Below, piece by piece: positions 37,201 through 48,899 of a stretch of 64,000 nt of DNA. The position numbers were made by a program, and so were the translations under genes. The stretch covers positions 1,922,001 to 1,986,000 of the forward strand of contig JABRWF010000002.1 in NCBI GenBank assembly GCA_018343915.1, in the 5' to 3' direction. Each line of letters opens with the position of its first letter. Positions within the stretch are counted from its first letter, which is position 1. Source of the DNA: Agroathelia rolfsii (taxonomy: Eukaryota; Basidiomycota; Agaricomycetes; Amylocorticiales; Amylocorticiaceae). A model generated the notes under the pieces. That model saw only the letters and a program-made list of their open reading frames with translations. It made no database searches and had not been told where the DNA came from.

Positions 37201-39217
37201 TGAATTTACAGGCTTTCAGTTTGAGTTTATGACGCTTCTGGTCCGGAATATGGACCCAAATTTTTGAACCAAATGGGTGGATATGACTAATGTCAGGCTT
37301 TTTTCCCCAAAAGGCTTCATAAGGTGTGACGGCAACTAACTTTCTATGAGGGGCACAATTCTTGATATAGCATATATAGGCCACAGCTTCTGGCCATAGT
37401 GAGATACTAATGTTAGCACCAAAAATCATAGCCCTTGCAGCTTTAATAAGTGTGTAGTTCATGTACTTGGCAATGCTATTTTAGAATGATAAATACAGAG
37501 CCATAGTCTCAATTTGGATGCCCTCCTTCTATAAATAGTCCTGTAACTCAGAGTTAATGTATTCTTTACCATTGTCTACTCTAAGTATTTTCATCTACTT
37601 TCCTGTTTAGGTTAGTAGAAACACTTTGTAAGCCTGAATAAATTTAGGAGCATCAGATTTTTGGTCCAAAAAATATACCATTGTGTAATGGGTTACAGCA
37701 TCAGTAAATGAAAAGAAATACCAGTATTTATTAATGCCAGTTACCTAGGCTGGCCCCTACACATCTGAAACTATAAGTTCCCCAATTTGGTGGATTTTTG
37801 TAGCTGTCTCCTTTAGGATATTCTTCACATGACTCTTGGCTTGAATATATGCTTCACATGCTGTTGATTTAGGTAATTTAGTAGTAACCTCAAATCCCAT
37901 AACCATACCCTTCCGCTGTAAATATTGCAGTGCTGGGAAATTAATGTGCCCAAGTGCCTAATACCATTCAACCCAGGACCATTATACTAGACCTTGTGGC
38001 TGTGCTTTAGTTTTAGGGTGGGTCATAGGGTAGGTCACAGGAGTGATGCGCTGGGATTCAACATGTATCTTATAAAGGTGGCTGTCTAGCCACTTGCCTT
38101 GAATGATTGTTGTATTGCTAGGTTTCTTGATGCCATCTATTTGGCCATCTGTCAAATAAAATGATAAATCTGCCTTTTCCATCCGTCCCAAGGAAATAAG
38201 GTTGAATTTTATACTTGGCACATGTAAGACATCCTTAAGTGTGATTTCATATGCCTTGTCACTAATATAAGTAATGATGTCAATGCTACCAGTGCCTGCA
38301 ACCTTTGCAGAACCAGCGCCTTTGATCTGCTTAATGTTTAATGTGGTGTAATTCCTGAAAAATGATTTGTCAAATGCTACATGCATGCTGGTGCCTATAT
38401 TGCCTAGCTATAAATTCTTGTCCTTTTCACTGAGTAGGGCTTCTGCCATAATAGAAAATGACTTAGCCGTGCTAGTGGCTATGCCATTGTCCTTTTTCTT
38501 GCCCTTAGACCTACAAAATTTAGCAATATAACTCTTTTTACCATAATTAAAACATTCCACCAGTGCTTTTCCACTGTTTTGACCTCCAGTCTTACCTTTA
38601 AAAGCAAGTGTGGTCTCATTGGTTCTATGCCACACATAGAGCCAGTTATCTTCCTTGGCAATCTTAGACATCAGCTTTTTTAGATCTTTGTAATCCTCTC
38701 CTGATGCCACTTTGATGAATGGCTCCTATAACTCTGGTAAAGCTAACATAAATAAATAACAAAAATCTTCACTGGTCAACTGCTTGCTCATGAGCTGCAA
38801 TTTATCTTGCCATGCTTTGAATTTGTTAATAAATTCCTTTATGAACTCACCCTCTAAACAAAAGGTTTGGTATATTTTGTGTCTGAGTGTGAGTGCCGCA
38901 TAATTACCTGTAGCCTGAAAACAATTTTTCAAAATATTCCAGGCCTATATACCAGTTTTGGCCATAGCAAGAGTGCTAGCCACTTTCTTAGCCATACATA
39001 ATTGGATCACCCAAAGCACCTTCCACTGCTTCTTTTTCCAATCCTGGCATTCTTCATCCTTACTCTCCTATAGTTCAGCAATTTCACCTTTTACATAACT
39101 AAGGAGCTCTAGCTCCTCAAGTATGTCTTCTATCTTCCATTTCCATGCACTATAGTTTTTGGCACTATAAAGGTAGTCTATATAGCCAAGATCACTGGTG
39201 GAAGTATTGTTTGACAT
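34283..39217 (-). pseudogene. copia-2 gag-pol remnant
   Basis: Starts at an ATG at 39217 (MSNNTSTSDLGYID). UBN2-type Gag runs to about 38600. The CCHC knuckle (about 38560-38515) reads C-Y-Y-C: second Cys and His both became Tyr by G-to-A/C-to-T changes. A protease-like region follows, then integrase (38000-37100; LWPEAVAYICY, GSKIWVHIPDQ), an acidic Glu-rich spacer (about 37040-36840) and RT (about 36800-34900) with YVDN for YVDD near 36075. RNase H follows, 34627 to the stop at 34283 (TIFTDNTAANQL). RT is interrupted at 35087-35912 by a solo LTR. Confidence 0.92.
35087..35912. repeat. Solo LTR-I inside copia-2 RT
   Basis: 826 bp, TGTCACAACC...CCTGTGATA with duplication GTAAG at 35082-35086 and 35913-35917. 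The codons on the two sides join in frame across a single GTAAG, which confirms both ends. No other copy is seen in the window. Orientation cannot be told. Confidence 0.9.
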
Positions 39218-39305
39218 TGTTTTGGCAAGTGTCAATCAAGGGGTGAGATAAGTAGAGAGAGTTTTGAGTTATAAGTAGTGGATTTAAATGAAGTTGATTA
39301 GAGCA

Positions 39306-39319
39306 TAGGGCTCATAACC
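39306..39319 (-). other. copia-2 PBS, initiator tRNA-Met anticodon-arm type
   Basis: The plus strand reads TAGGGCTCATAACC directly next to the 5' LTR, the same initiator tRNA-Met anticodon arm as at copia-1. Suggests half-tRNA priming. Confidence 0.82.
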
Positions 39320-39686
39320 TATTGGAATAAATGGGATGAGAAAATGACTTGTATATTTGGTAGATAAAATGTATTGGTTTTATATATGTATGTTAATTGT
39401 GAGACATAAAACAAAAGAATACAAAAGATACAAAAGAAACTATTGTTACAACACATACAAAAAGTTCATGCTATATTTGTAGCTGTTTATTATCCTTATT
39501 ATCCAACAGTAAATCCCCTCATAAAGTAAATAAATAGTGTACACATGTAAAATATAAGCAGAGCATTAATTGCACAAGAGCTAAGAAAGTATCTATATAC
39601 GTCCTTAATAGAATAAGGATTGTATAGCTGAGGGAAAACTCTTGTGTAGATACTAGACATAAGGTTAAGGAATCAAACCCTTAATA

Positions 39687-40260
39687 GAGAGGGCCTAGGC
39701 CTAAGAGTTTTAAACCTAAAGGCAAAGATTCTTATTAGTAATCTATTTAATAAGTATAGAACTTAATACTTGCCTGAAGGCAAAGAGGTTGAAGCTGAGC
39801 TCTTCAGGACAAGTTACATGCTTTATTTATACTACTTATAAGTGGTCTATATATAGATTTAAGGGTCTGTATACAGATGGAGTAATAAAGGATAAATATA
39901 GTAATGTAGAGAAAGACCATTACCCTAACTCTACTAGGCAACTGTATAGAGATCCATTTCCAGATTGGTACTAGTAACTATTAAGGGTTGGTCAGGGATA
40001 GAAGGCTATACTTCTAAGGCTGTACATAATGATAAAGGAGAAAGATGCATAGCCCTAAGATTACTCCTGTGACATGCGGCTTAGAATATATAAGGGCTAA
40101 TCAGGTGACCACTATACTACCTATAGTCTACACCCTAAAGAGGTAATTTTATTAAGGAAAACAAAGAAAAATAGATAACAAAGGGAATACAAGTCCAAAT
40201 AATACAAGAAAATGACCAAAAAATTGGCAAAAATATTGTCCCAAAGTCCAACTCATAACA
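39687..40260 (-). repeat. LTR-B-like partial, inverted
   Basis: Includes R region with AGGTTGAAGCT near 39787 (decayed self-primer complement) and a GCAAGT donor-type site. Ends CTCATAACA. Confidence 0.75.
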
Positions 40261-40892
40261 TCTGAAGGGTTAAATCTATCTTATACATATATATAGAGGC
40301 AGTATAAAGTACACCTCTACTATAAGTAGTACTAAGTATACTTATAACCTCCTAGCACAAAATAGAGAGGATTTTAGGGTAGAAAGAGAGAGGGGGGGGG
40401 AGGAGATAGGCTCTATAAGCCTAAGAGTTTGAACTGTAAAGATAAAGTTTTATTATGTTAATAAATACCTAATACAAAGTACTACTTATGCTTACCTAAA
40501 GATAAAGAGAATAAATTTAGGGTCTTTAGATAGAGACACTACAGGATTATATACTAATCCTACCTAGCTTATATACACTATATATAGTCTATGTGTAATA
40601 GTACTAAGAATGGTGTAATATAGTATTATAATAAGTCTATAATAGTATTATAGTCTAGACCTATACTCTAGACCTTACTTACATAATATATTATATGACT
40701 AGTAGTTATATAATAGCTAGTTATATAATGACTAATCTTATAACTTGCTTAGTCAGTAGAGCACTTATATAATATTCACTTATATAATATTATATATATA
40801 TATATCAAAAATTAGAGAAAAAATTAGAAGAAAATCAGAAAAATAATGAAAAATTCTAAATAAATTTATAATATAACAAGTATCTTGTAATA
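40261..40892 (-). repeat. LTR-A partial, inverted, strongly AT-enriched
   Basis: U3 and part of R of a family A LTR, one of the most decayed copies here. Contains a run of nine G at about 40394-40402 and a TA repeat near 40790-40804. Confidence 0.7.
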
Positions 40893-41250
40893 TATTGCTA
40901 TGTATTTAACTATGCATTACTATACATAACCTTTGTATTAATTGTATACTATATTAGTTACTTGTATATATATTTAAAAGTTATAAAGATCAATTGCTAT
41001 GCTTATCTAGAGCATCTCTATATAATTAGATAAGATTTAGCAAGACAATCAATAAAATAAATAATAAAAATGCATATATTCACTTATTATATAAAACACT
41101 TAAATATATGCTCTATAATAAATTTGTCAATAACTCTATAAGTAAATTTTGGTAAATTTTAAATAAATATTTGTAAGTATAGTATTTATTTAAGCTTTTA
41201 TTATGCTTATATAGAGTTGCGTTATTATGTAATAATAACAACTTTCAACA
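40893..41250 (-). repeat. Element G, partial copy 2
   Basis: AT-rich, no gene. Ends AACTTTCAACA, like the G copies at 28002 and 62352, and shares the TGCATATATTCACTTAT word. Marks the left edge of the non-repetitive island. Confidence 0.6.
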
Positions 41251-41353
41251 ATTATAGGCAGGTCAGCACCAGCTTGAGCCTAACATATAAGATAGTTCTC
41301 CTTGATATTCATTGTCAGTAATTCAATAAATTATCCTATATTTAGGTGGTTTA

Positions 41354-42572
41354 CTATACAGAGACAGATGCTTCTTTCTTAAAAGCTAAAGGTGCTAAAT
41401 CATACAACTCTCCACCTGAAGTGCCCTGATCCCCAGACCCAGATCCGCTTGTAACAGTTAGCTTTGTACCACTTGGCGCAAATTGAAGGGTTGATTGATT
41501 TATTCCACTGGTAGCCATAGTATCTGTTTCGGATGTCCATGCTTTGCCACTCGCGACTCGGTGAATGATCAGCAATGGCGATATGATCTAAAACCCAAAT
41601 TACGGCAAAATATTAAAAACGCGTGCAAAGTGCAAATCTGATGTACTGACCTGTATTATAGGTGTTGCTTGGAACATGATATTTGCGAGTGGGCTATTTA
41701 ACTCGAACGGTATCAAGAAGAGCAATGCAGCAAAGCTGTAAATCATCGAGGATTCAATAAGCATGGCAGCAATACCAGTATAGGGGCTATGATGATCACG
41801 GCCCAGAGCTTTGCGTAGCCGATAGCGATGCCAGAGCAAACGGGCGACAATGAGAAGGGTAAGAAACATGTTTGTTGTCAAAGACAATAAGAGATATGGA
41901 GAGGTCCAGTTGATTTGACTCGCGGCCGATAGATAGAAAGGTGATGAAGATGGTGCGGATATCATAATCATCCAGAGAATACTCAATGCTGAGACTCATG
42001 TCAGTCTGTTTATAGGGTAATAGTAGTAGGGGCTAATTGACTAACCAAAGATACCAACAAATAAAAGCAAGGGAAAACCCCAAACTAGCCATATTGGGAA
42101 GTTACTTTTGGAGTAGATAACAATGGTACGCCATACCTAAAAGGTATTGTTAGATGAGTGACCAGCTTTGAATGTTTGAATAGGACTGTTGGATTACCAC
42201 TATACCATCTGTAAACCAGCCAGCAATGGCGTAACAGATGTTCCCAAGTTGGTCAATAGGTATGTTGTATTCAAGTATTTCAAACTCGCTGGGGCCTCCT
42301 GGAAAATTCCTATCACTAATGAAAGCTAGCTGCGTGAAATCAGCCAAGGCGGCGATATACAGTGTTCCCAAGATGAAGACGATGGCAACGTAAACCATAA
42401 GCACGATATTATGGCTAGTAGGTGAACGACGAAACTGGCGCCATTGGAGGAAGAAACAATTGAAGGAAAGTGTCAGGACCACCCCATATGATACTGCAGT
42501 TAGGATTGCTCCCTGAAGCCAAGTCTTTTCTGCAAAAATCACAGATGCGGACTCTGGAGGTGTATAGGACAT
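41354..42572 (-). CDS. Agaricomycete 7-TM integral membrane protein
   Basis: Four exons on the minus strand: 42572-42198, 42136-42046, 41994-41651 and 41587-41354 (1044 nt, 347 aa). Introns of 61, 51 and 63 nt have GT-AG ends and all junctions keep frame. The ATG at 42572 (MSYTPPESASVIFAE) gives a short outside tail before TM1. I count seven hydrophobic segments, at about residues 19-40, 54-76, 98-126, 138-168, 182-204, 222-246 and 252-272, then a soluble Ser/Gly/Thr-rich tail. The block WFTDGIVVWR after TM3 is the hallmark of a large Agaricomycete family whose members have no assigned function; they resemble receptors in topology only. No stop or lost splice site, so the gene looks intact. 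Divergent to the But2 gene, 804 bp apart. Confidence 0.88.
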
Positions 42573-43376
42573 GTTGATGCTGACTTGTTAGACTAGATCT
42601 GGGGAAACTTAGAACCGTATGTAATGTATACACACACACATATATATATATATATAGTTTTCATTTTTCAGCACTAGAGTGCCTTGTTGTATTTACTCAG
42701 CCTCAATTGTGCAACGAGTCTAACCTACCAGGGGCCTTTGAGCAAGAGGCTGCCAAGAGCTACACTACTAGCGGCGTATCACCACTGTCGGTGCATCCAT
42801 GAGGACCATGACTAGCGCTAGCAGAGCCTTGATTCCGAGCAGAATTGTTCATCAGTGATCAAGATCATGATGTTGTACAAGTAATCACATGGATTAAAGG
42901 GCATTAACTTGGGATAGTTATTATTGGTGCTGCCGTGAGTGCTAGCCGGTCCCGAAATCATGATTCATAATTGACACTATCATGATCACTTGTTCTTATC
43001 TCATGGCTAATGTGCATGATGGCAGAATGACCGAGTCCGATATCAAGTCACAGATTTGGACGATATTAATTATATCAAAGTATTAGTATTAGATATGAAT
43101 TAAAAACGACCACTAGCAGTCAAGAGGCCCCGGCCAGGGCGTTGAAAACAATTGAAAACATGCATATTGATGACATCCATCATATAAGCCTATAACTAGG
43201 GCCACCGGTCACCTTTCAAATTCCGAAGGCCATGATCGCATTTTATTTTATTCCGGTGCCATGACGGAGTCAATTTACCGAGTTCGCCAGGGACCAGACG
43301 ATTTATTACGATGCATTATCGCTATCGGGTCCTCTGGACCTGCAACTACCTACAGTAGTACTCTCAAGTTCTCGAC
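42573..43376. other. Intergenic, divergent promoter region
   Basis: Separates two divergent intact genes. Holds a (CA)n(TA)n microsatellite at about 42630-42657. No further gene seen; the short frames here lack start context and family resemblance. Confidence 0.6.
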
Positions 43377-44375
43377 ATGGCTAGGGCTGCATACCAGCGT
43401 CTTGCAGACTTCACGCCTGAAGATGCCCCCGAGCTCGGTTTGAAGGATGTGGTACAAAACTGGAGTAAACGACGATTTAGTGTTCTGCTATACAGGCTTG
43501 GATTCGATGACTTGCCGATCCTATTGTGCATCTTATGCACCATTGCCAATGCATTCTTGGCATTATCGCCCTCGAACCTACCACCAACACAAGGCAAAGC
43601 AGCTATTAATCGTGATCAGCTCTTTCGTCTCCGTCATCCATCTCAATTCATTGGCTTTGAGAAAATAAATCGACCCTCTCCACCCATTCCCAGAGAATTC
43701 AACAATGACCCTTTCTTGGTCTCCCATGTCCAAGCATCATATCCGGACACCGTACTCAAGGAAAGCTATGCCACACACATGACACGGTCTGGGACGGTTG
43801 TACCATTGACGCGGAAAGTCGTTCTATCTAGTGACGTGAGTATTTGATGCCATGAACGCCGCTTAATAGGCGCTCAATACTCATACATATTTTGCATACC
43901 AAGATCTCCACTGTGTTCCAATTTCGTGCTATTGACTGGGGCATGGAAAACTGTGAACTTAGGTTAGAACTTCCCCCGGAAGACACCATAATTCGAAGAA
44001 ACAACATCACCGTGGACATTTTTCGGCTTAATTCTACCATACCTTTGGATGAAAGGATATTAACATTTTCCAATAGACCGGAGCGCGTGTCCAAACTGAC
44101 AGAAATTGATATACAATATAATCAAGGCGTCCATTGGCATCGTCATGTATCTTGTCCATCTGAATCTCTACTCACGTTCGAGATTGCATGTAGCGATAGG
44201 GAGGAGAATGCCAATTGTTATGCTGAATGGTGGCAGAACGGGAAACACAATGTCATGGTGCAAACAGGAGAAACCGGAAGTGGTCAGTGATACAGAATCT
44301 CTATCTTTGCATGACTGCTGAAGCTCTTGTTATGATACCGCAGGGTTGTTTATAGTTCAACATGCTTCTGTATAA
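43377..44375 (+). CDS. Membrane-anchored But2 C-terminal-domain protein
   Basis: Three exons: 43377-43835, 43904-44282 and 44344-44375 (870 nt, 289 aa). Introns of 68 and 61 nt. The last 11-codon exon is needed to complete the conserved end (GLFIVQHASV). Residues 1-40 are soluble, about 45-63 form one hydrophobic segment, and residues about 150-289 form the ubiquitin 3 binding protein But2 C-terminal domain type (STVFQFRAIDWGMENC..., WHRHVSCPSE, CYAEWWQ). In fission yeast But2 is linked to the ubiquitin-like Uba3/Ned8 path, but the role of the many mushroom members is not known, so I infer none. The gene is intact. It converges with UstYa-like gene 1. Confidence 0.85.
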
Positions 44376-44779
44376 GATTCAACATTTAAATGAGCACCCA
44401 AGCTCAATTTTAAATTGTCACTTTGGGGGCTTGAGAATATCTCGGGAATACGAAGAAAGAAGAACTGCCAGTGGTGCCGAAGTAGAGAACAAAAAATCCA
44501 AAAACTTGAACTATACGTGTAATGCTGTCGAAATAGTCATCATTATCTCTATAAATCGTTTTTCGTTAGATGGACCAGAACAGGGTAATCTGCACTTTGA
44601 TGGCATCCAAAATTTTGGTGCAAATGCATAAAACTACTCAATCTCTGGTAGGAAACACCATGGTAAACAATTGAGGGACTTGAAAAAGTGTAGCAAACTA
44701 CTAATAGAATATCACATCCGAGTCTTATCATTCTTATGACATCAATAATTGATTCACAATTACACTTAACATGTTACGC
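44376..44779. other. Intergenic, convergent 3' ends
   Basis: 404 bp between the stops of the But2 gene and UstYa-like gene 1. An open frame at 44362-44631 has no family resemblance and lies in 3' flanking sequence. Nothing else seen. Confidence 0.55.
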
Positions 44780-45441
44780 CTAATTCCATCTCGTAGCCCA
44801 GGACATCCACTGGTCATTGTTAGTGTCCAATCCCCGATGGACCTGCTCCCAATCTGAACAAACCAAATTGTCCCCTGTTCCAACGAACGTAGGGCCCAAA
44901 AAATCTCCTGATTCCAAGGTCCCAGCGGATCTACACAAAAAGGACTCGCGCAGATAATTGATACAATGCTCAATATGTTTATGAGTATAATTGCTCTCGC
45001 TTTGACGTGTGATGCCTAGGTATATGGCATGAAGGCAGTGGATTTCGTGATAGTAAGTGACCACAAAAACCCTTTGTTGAGCACCTAAGCGTACTTTTCC
45101 GATTGCTGGACCAAAATTGTCAAGTAAAGAGTCCCATTCTGCTCTTGAGGTGAGGTCGGATGCATTAAGCGAGAAATGAACGCTGTCTTGCAGCGTCATG
45201 AAGACAGCTTCATTTTCGTTTAATCCAGGAAAGAAAAAAGGGTAGTCATCTCCAACATAGTTGTGCTTGATGTGCACTGAAGCATAAGCGTATAGAATGA
45301 GCATGAAGAATTCTGTGCTGAAAAAGTGATGAGCTTGCCTGAGGTTACAGTGTTTGACATTGTTTTGAATATACGCCAGGTCATTAGCAGTAACGACAGT
45401 AGGCAGCTGATGTATACTGCAGTTCCTTTAAGATTGCTCAT
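44780..45441 (-). CDS. UstYa-like (DUF3328) protein 1, canonical HxxHC motifs
   Basis: Two exons, 45441-45375 and 45312-44780 (600 nt, 199 aa), with a 62-nt intron that is needed to join the frames. The N-terminus is a membrane anchor (residues about 6-34) followed by HNYVGDDYP, the family entry motif. The two HxxHC motifs are present: YHEIHC (residues about 118-123) and HIEHC (about 146-150, followed by INYLRESFLC). UstYa-type proteins are copper-dependent oxidases that cyclise or modify ribosomal peptides (ustiloxins and other dikaritins) and also act in cyclochlorotine formation. Both metal motifs are intact, so an active oxidase is likely; the substrate is unknown. The neighbour at 46721 is a second, degenerate member on the same strand. 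Confidence 0.85.
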
Positions 45442-46720
45442 TGTAATTGCAATCCGAGGATAATATGTGGTTAGACACGGTGGTGGAAGAATAATGCCAC
45501 AGCTTGTCTGGGAGATAATTTGGCGTACTCTGGCCGAGCTGATACTACTAGTAGGTTCACAATTACATGGATTCCTTAGTGATAAGAGTCAGATACGAAC
45601 TTTTAGCGAGCGTATGAGGCATCACGCATCTATCACCATAAAAGTCAGAAGACGACACCTACCGAGAATGATGTTTACGCATGCAGTGCATTCATCATAT
45701 CTAATTCTCCGCAATGGAATTCATATTACTGGCAGTGCCAGTGTTCTCCAGCGGTGTTGAAGTTGGGGATCAAATGAGATAGTAAATATACAGTGAAATC
45801 TGGTCAGTTTGATGAAAGCTTGATCGGTGATAATTATGATAGTTATATCATGATATATTGATACTGGCGTATTGTGCGGGTTTGTTTCCAGTAGACTCCG
45901 GAACTAGACTGACTCGGAGATTCAACCGAAGGCCCCTGGCTACTACTCACGTGCCATTAATTACTGCCGTAAATTAGAAAAGAAAACTGTAGTGATGAAC
46001 CACCCAGTTGGGTAGGAGTCGGATACTCATAATAGTAGTCGAGTTGTCTGTTTGTGTTATCATTCAAATAACTCAATGCATCATGATGGCGATTCAGGCA
46101 ACTACTAGAAGAATGCATTCTATGTACACGACCTCTTTTCAGCCTCATCGCTGATATTAATTGATAAAAATATGTTTGTGCTCCTGAAAGCGTTCAGCTA
46201 TATGATTCAATCAGCGTAATGAGACCTAGTATATCTAAATCACATGCCGAAGGATTAGAACTTGAAGATCTGCATCAGATGTCCTCCTGGCAGGCGAATT
46301 CGCCTTGATGCTTCAATCTGTTTTCTGAGTCCGGGTCTTCTCAGGCTCGTTACTCAGCGTCCTGAGAATAAGAAGTCGCGGTGCCACCTCTGGTGCCTGG
46401 GGAGGGGGGTGGAACAAGACATGGAAAAATCCTGTGAGTTGAATACTACTACCCCGGGCCCATTATAGCTAGGATTCACTTGGATCCAATGGAACGACTA
46501 TATCACTTTATAAATGTTTCGATATGATTTTATGATGAATGGTACGTATTCATTATTCAATACATAACTCCACATCTAGGACTTTAAGCGGTCTCGTGAC
46601 ACCAAACATAGCGCTTGCATAAGGTTCCGCCTAATTAAGCACCCAAGCATCCCAGGTTGTGGCAGTGGCATACCCAAGGTTTTAAATACTCCAAAAAAAA
46701 CAAATAACTGAACGATACAA
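45442..46720. other. Intergenic between the two UstYa-like genes
   Basis: 1.28 kb without a gene I can support. Frames at 45467-45760 (plus), 45957-46148 (minus) and 46262-46468 (plus) lack a signal peptide, repeats or known motifs. No peptide precursor with repeated cores and dibasic sites was found. Confidence 0.5.
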
Positions 46721-47381
46721 TCAAACCCAAGTGCTGTTGGATTTTCTCGAATATTCTATATAGTTTTCCTCCGCTGCCTTGTAGAGCAAAGACCAATCGT
46801 TGCATACCCGCTCTGATGTCCGTTGAATATTCCCAAGGCCATTATAGCTAGATGTCAGGCCCATGTCTGCAGCGCATTGGATTGTCTGACGAAGGTAGTT
46901 GAAACAATGTTGTAGTAGCGTTGGGGAAGTGATATTGCTCCTTGCAATGTAATGCCGACGAATTATATCCAGGCATCGAAATTGGTGGAAGAGTGTAATA
47001 GTATACACATCATATCTTTGGGTGTCCTCATTGGCAAGATAAACCAGATGGCCTCCTGTTGGTTGAAGATGTGCCCATTCCTGCTCAGCCTGTTTGGAAT
47101 CAAGCAAGTAGTGTGACACTGTGCCAGCATACATGGCAACAGGCTCAGAAGAGGAAAAATCAACCAGAGCGAGCGAGGTAGCACCTGTACACCCAAAGAT
47201 CTGAGTGATTTGAATAACAGCTATGAGAGGCTGCGTACATACTTTGAATATACGTGATGGATTGAGGATGCAAGCTTGAAGGATGTCGAATATCCATTAC
47301 AATATTTGCAAAAATGTTGAAGCCCATCACTAGGACAAAAGCTATGCATATAATAATGTCAAGAGTGCTTCTAAATTGCAT
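46721..47381 (-). CDS. UstYa-like (DUF3328) protein 2, degenerate motifs
   Basis: Two exons, 47381-47243 and 47184-46721 (603 nt, 200 aa), with a 58-nt GT-AG intron. Residues about 8-29 form a membrane anchor. The middle part (SSEPVAMYAGTVSHYLLDS) fits the family. The first metal motif reads FHQFRC (HxxRC) and the second LLQHCFNYLRQTIQC (LxxHC), so each has lost one histidine of HxxHC while the flanking family residues are kept. The frame is intact, which argues against simple decay. In ustiloxin synthesis two UstYa members (UstYa and UstYb) are both needed, so a pair with one degenerate member is a possible functional couple. This is inference. Confidence 0.82.
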
Positions 47382-48899
47382 GATTACAAGTAAAGTGGAG
47401 AGAGATGGATGTACTGAAGGTGAAAGCGATATTTGGAATGTCAGTTTCAGTACTGGTGAAAGTATTTCTGTGATAAGAACCTGGCTAGCACTCGGGCTAG
47501 CACATAGAAACTGTCAGAGAAACGATTGTTGATAATCAAGCATTGAAGGTTATGACCTAGCGCCATGAATACTCTAATTAAAAGGAAGAGACGTTGAACT
47601 TCGCCATGATGTATTCGGGCCGGACCATGATTCACGTTCACGAGGAAACTCTATAATCACATCTGTTGGGCTAGACGTGACCCACATGGGTGCCTGCGCC
47701 TCAAAATGACACACTACTGAATAACCATGTCTTAGGGGTGCTGGAAGACTCGGAGGCTGGCGGCATGAATCAGAACTATCTGATGCATAACAATACAAGA
47801 CTCGGACTTCTTTGACGCATGCATCACTGGCACCGGATACTGCACATATTCTCAAAGATGATGGCACTATTCGGGTTCATTGAAATTTAACTGATCGCTG
47901 GCATGATCATCATGGTTTGAGTGACATATGTTGAGATGAGGCAACTTGAACAAAACTCCTGAATCAAGGGCTGAAAACAATGTGCGAATACATGGCTTCC
48001 TATTATCTAACCTCATAGGAACTGACTCGAAACTATGTTCTCCAGGTGATGCAGTAAACAATTGCGATATCTCGGCGTTTGACCGAATTGATGCCAGTGA
48101 CTTGCAATATTGCGTTCAATTGATTAATTAAGGATACTCAATTTCCTCCGGTTTCTATAGTTGGATCAATATCAATTTCACATCATGCCTCGTTACGGCC
48201 GTAATGAACTAGATGCAGTGATGTCTCATTGTTCAGCCATATTTGGCAAAACACTTTCAATCGTCGGTCCGCATGTGCTCAAAGATGATCATGGTACTAC
48301 TGGCATCAATTTATGCTCTTCTTTTATATTCATCAGCTAACAGGGACCCATGTTTCTCGCAGACCAGATGTGAGAGTGGAAGACATACTGTCTGTAAAAA
48401 AAATTGAAGAATGAGAGCCTAGCTAGAATTTGTACTTTGCATGGTAAGTTGCGCCTATAAAATGTTGTGAGCAATAAAGATATGATTTCTGAAAGTAACC
48501 AATGCTTTCCCAAAGTAATATACTACTATATTAGAAGAATCAAATTAAAAATCCTCTGCTTTACCTTGCTAACCCCGGCACCCTAGCAGCTATGGGCCGT
48601 GCTTCGCATGGCCTGGTGGATGCTCACTAGTATTGGATGCTCAATTTCTAACATGAATTCGACACCTTTTTGAAACTTGAACAGTATGCGTAATTTCCAA
48701 ATTACGGAACCAAGTAAAAGTAAAATAAAGGAATCTAATTCTTGGCTTGTGTGTGTAGGGCTCCTTTTATTCAAGTTGTTGATTTTAGTTTGGATGGCCA
48801 CACGCACTACTAAGCCAAATATAAAAATACATGGAATAGCCATTGTCATTATGATAGCATGTCACTGTAGTGAGTAATGGTCTTGTCAAAGTCATCAGT
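47382..48899. other. Intergenic stretch, no recognised gene
   Basis: 1.5 kb. Minus-strand frames at 47574-47867, 47867-48061 and 48583-48849 are open for 64-97 codons but I recognise no family, and they do not join through good splice sites. Could be the decayed remains of a gene. Ends at LTR-F. Confidence 0.45.

Larger units (their letters stand above)
34087..39508 (-). mobile_element. copia-2: full-length decayed Ty1/copia element
   Basis: 5422 bp, two 189-bp LTRs (34087-34275 and 39320-39508) and target duplication GTAAA (34082-34086 and 39509-39513). LTRs start TGTTGG and end CCAATA on the minus strand, i.e. TG...TA rather than TG...CA. The body is one decayed Gag-Pol on the minus strand with a solo LTR in RT. 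A less decayed relative, copia-3, starts at 63443. Confidence 0.95.
33460..39686 (+). repeat. gypsy-B4 3' LTR (family B), split by copia-2
   Basis: Pieces 33460-34086 and 39514-39686 (about 800 bp). Preceded by polypurine tract GGAAGGGGG. Split by copia-2 with duplication GTAAA. Confidence 0.92.

Noticed and set aside
45957..46148. Tyr-rich 63-aa frame (QLDYYYEYPTPTQ) as a possible UstYa substrate precursor
   Set aside because: No signal peptide, no repeated core and no suitable dibasic processing pattern.
48583..48849. 88-aa minus-strand frame with hydrophobic start and an NKR site
   Set aside because: Tempting as a precursor peptide, but AT-rich, overlaps an antisense frame of similar quality, and has no splice or family support.
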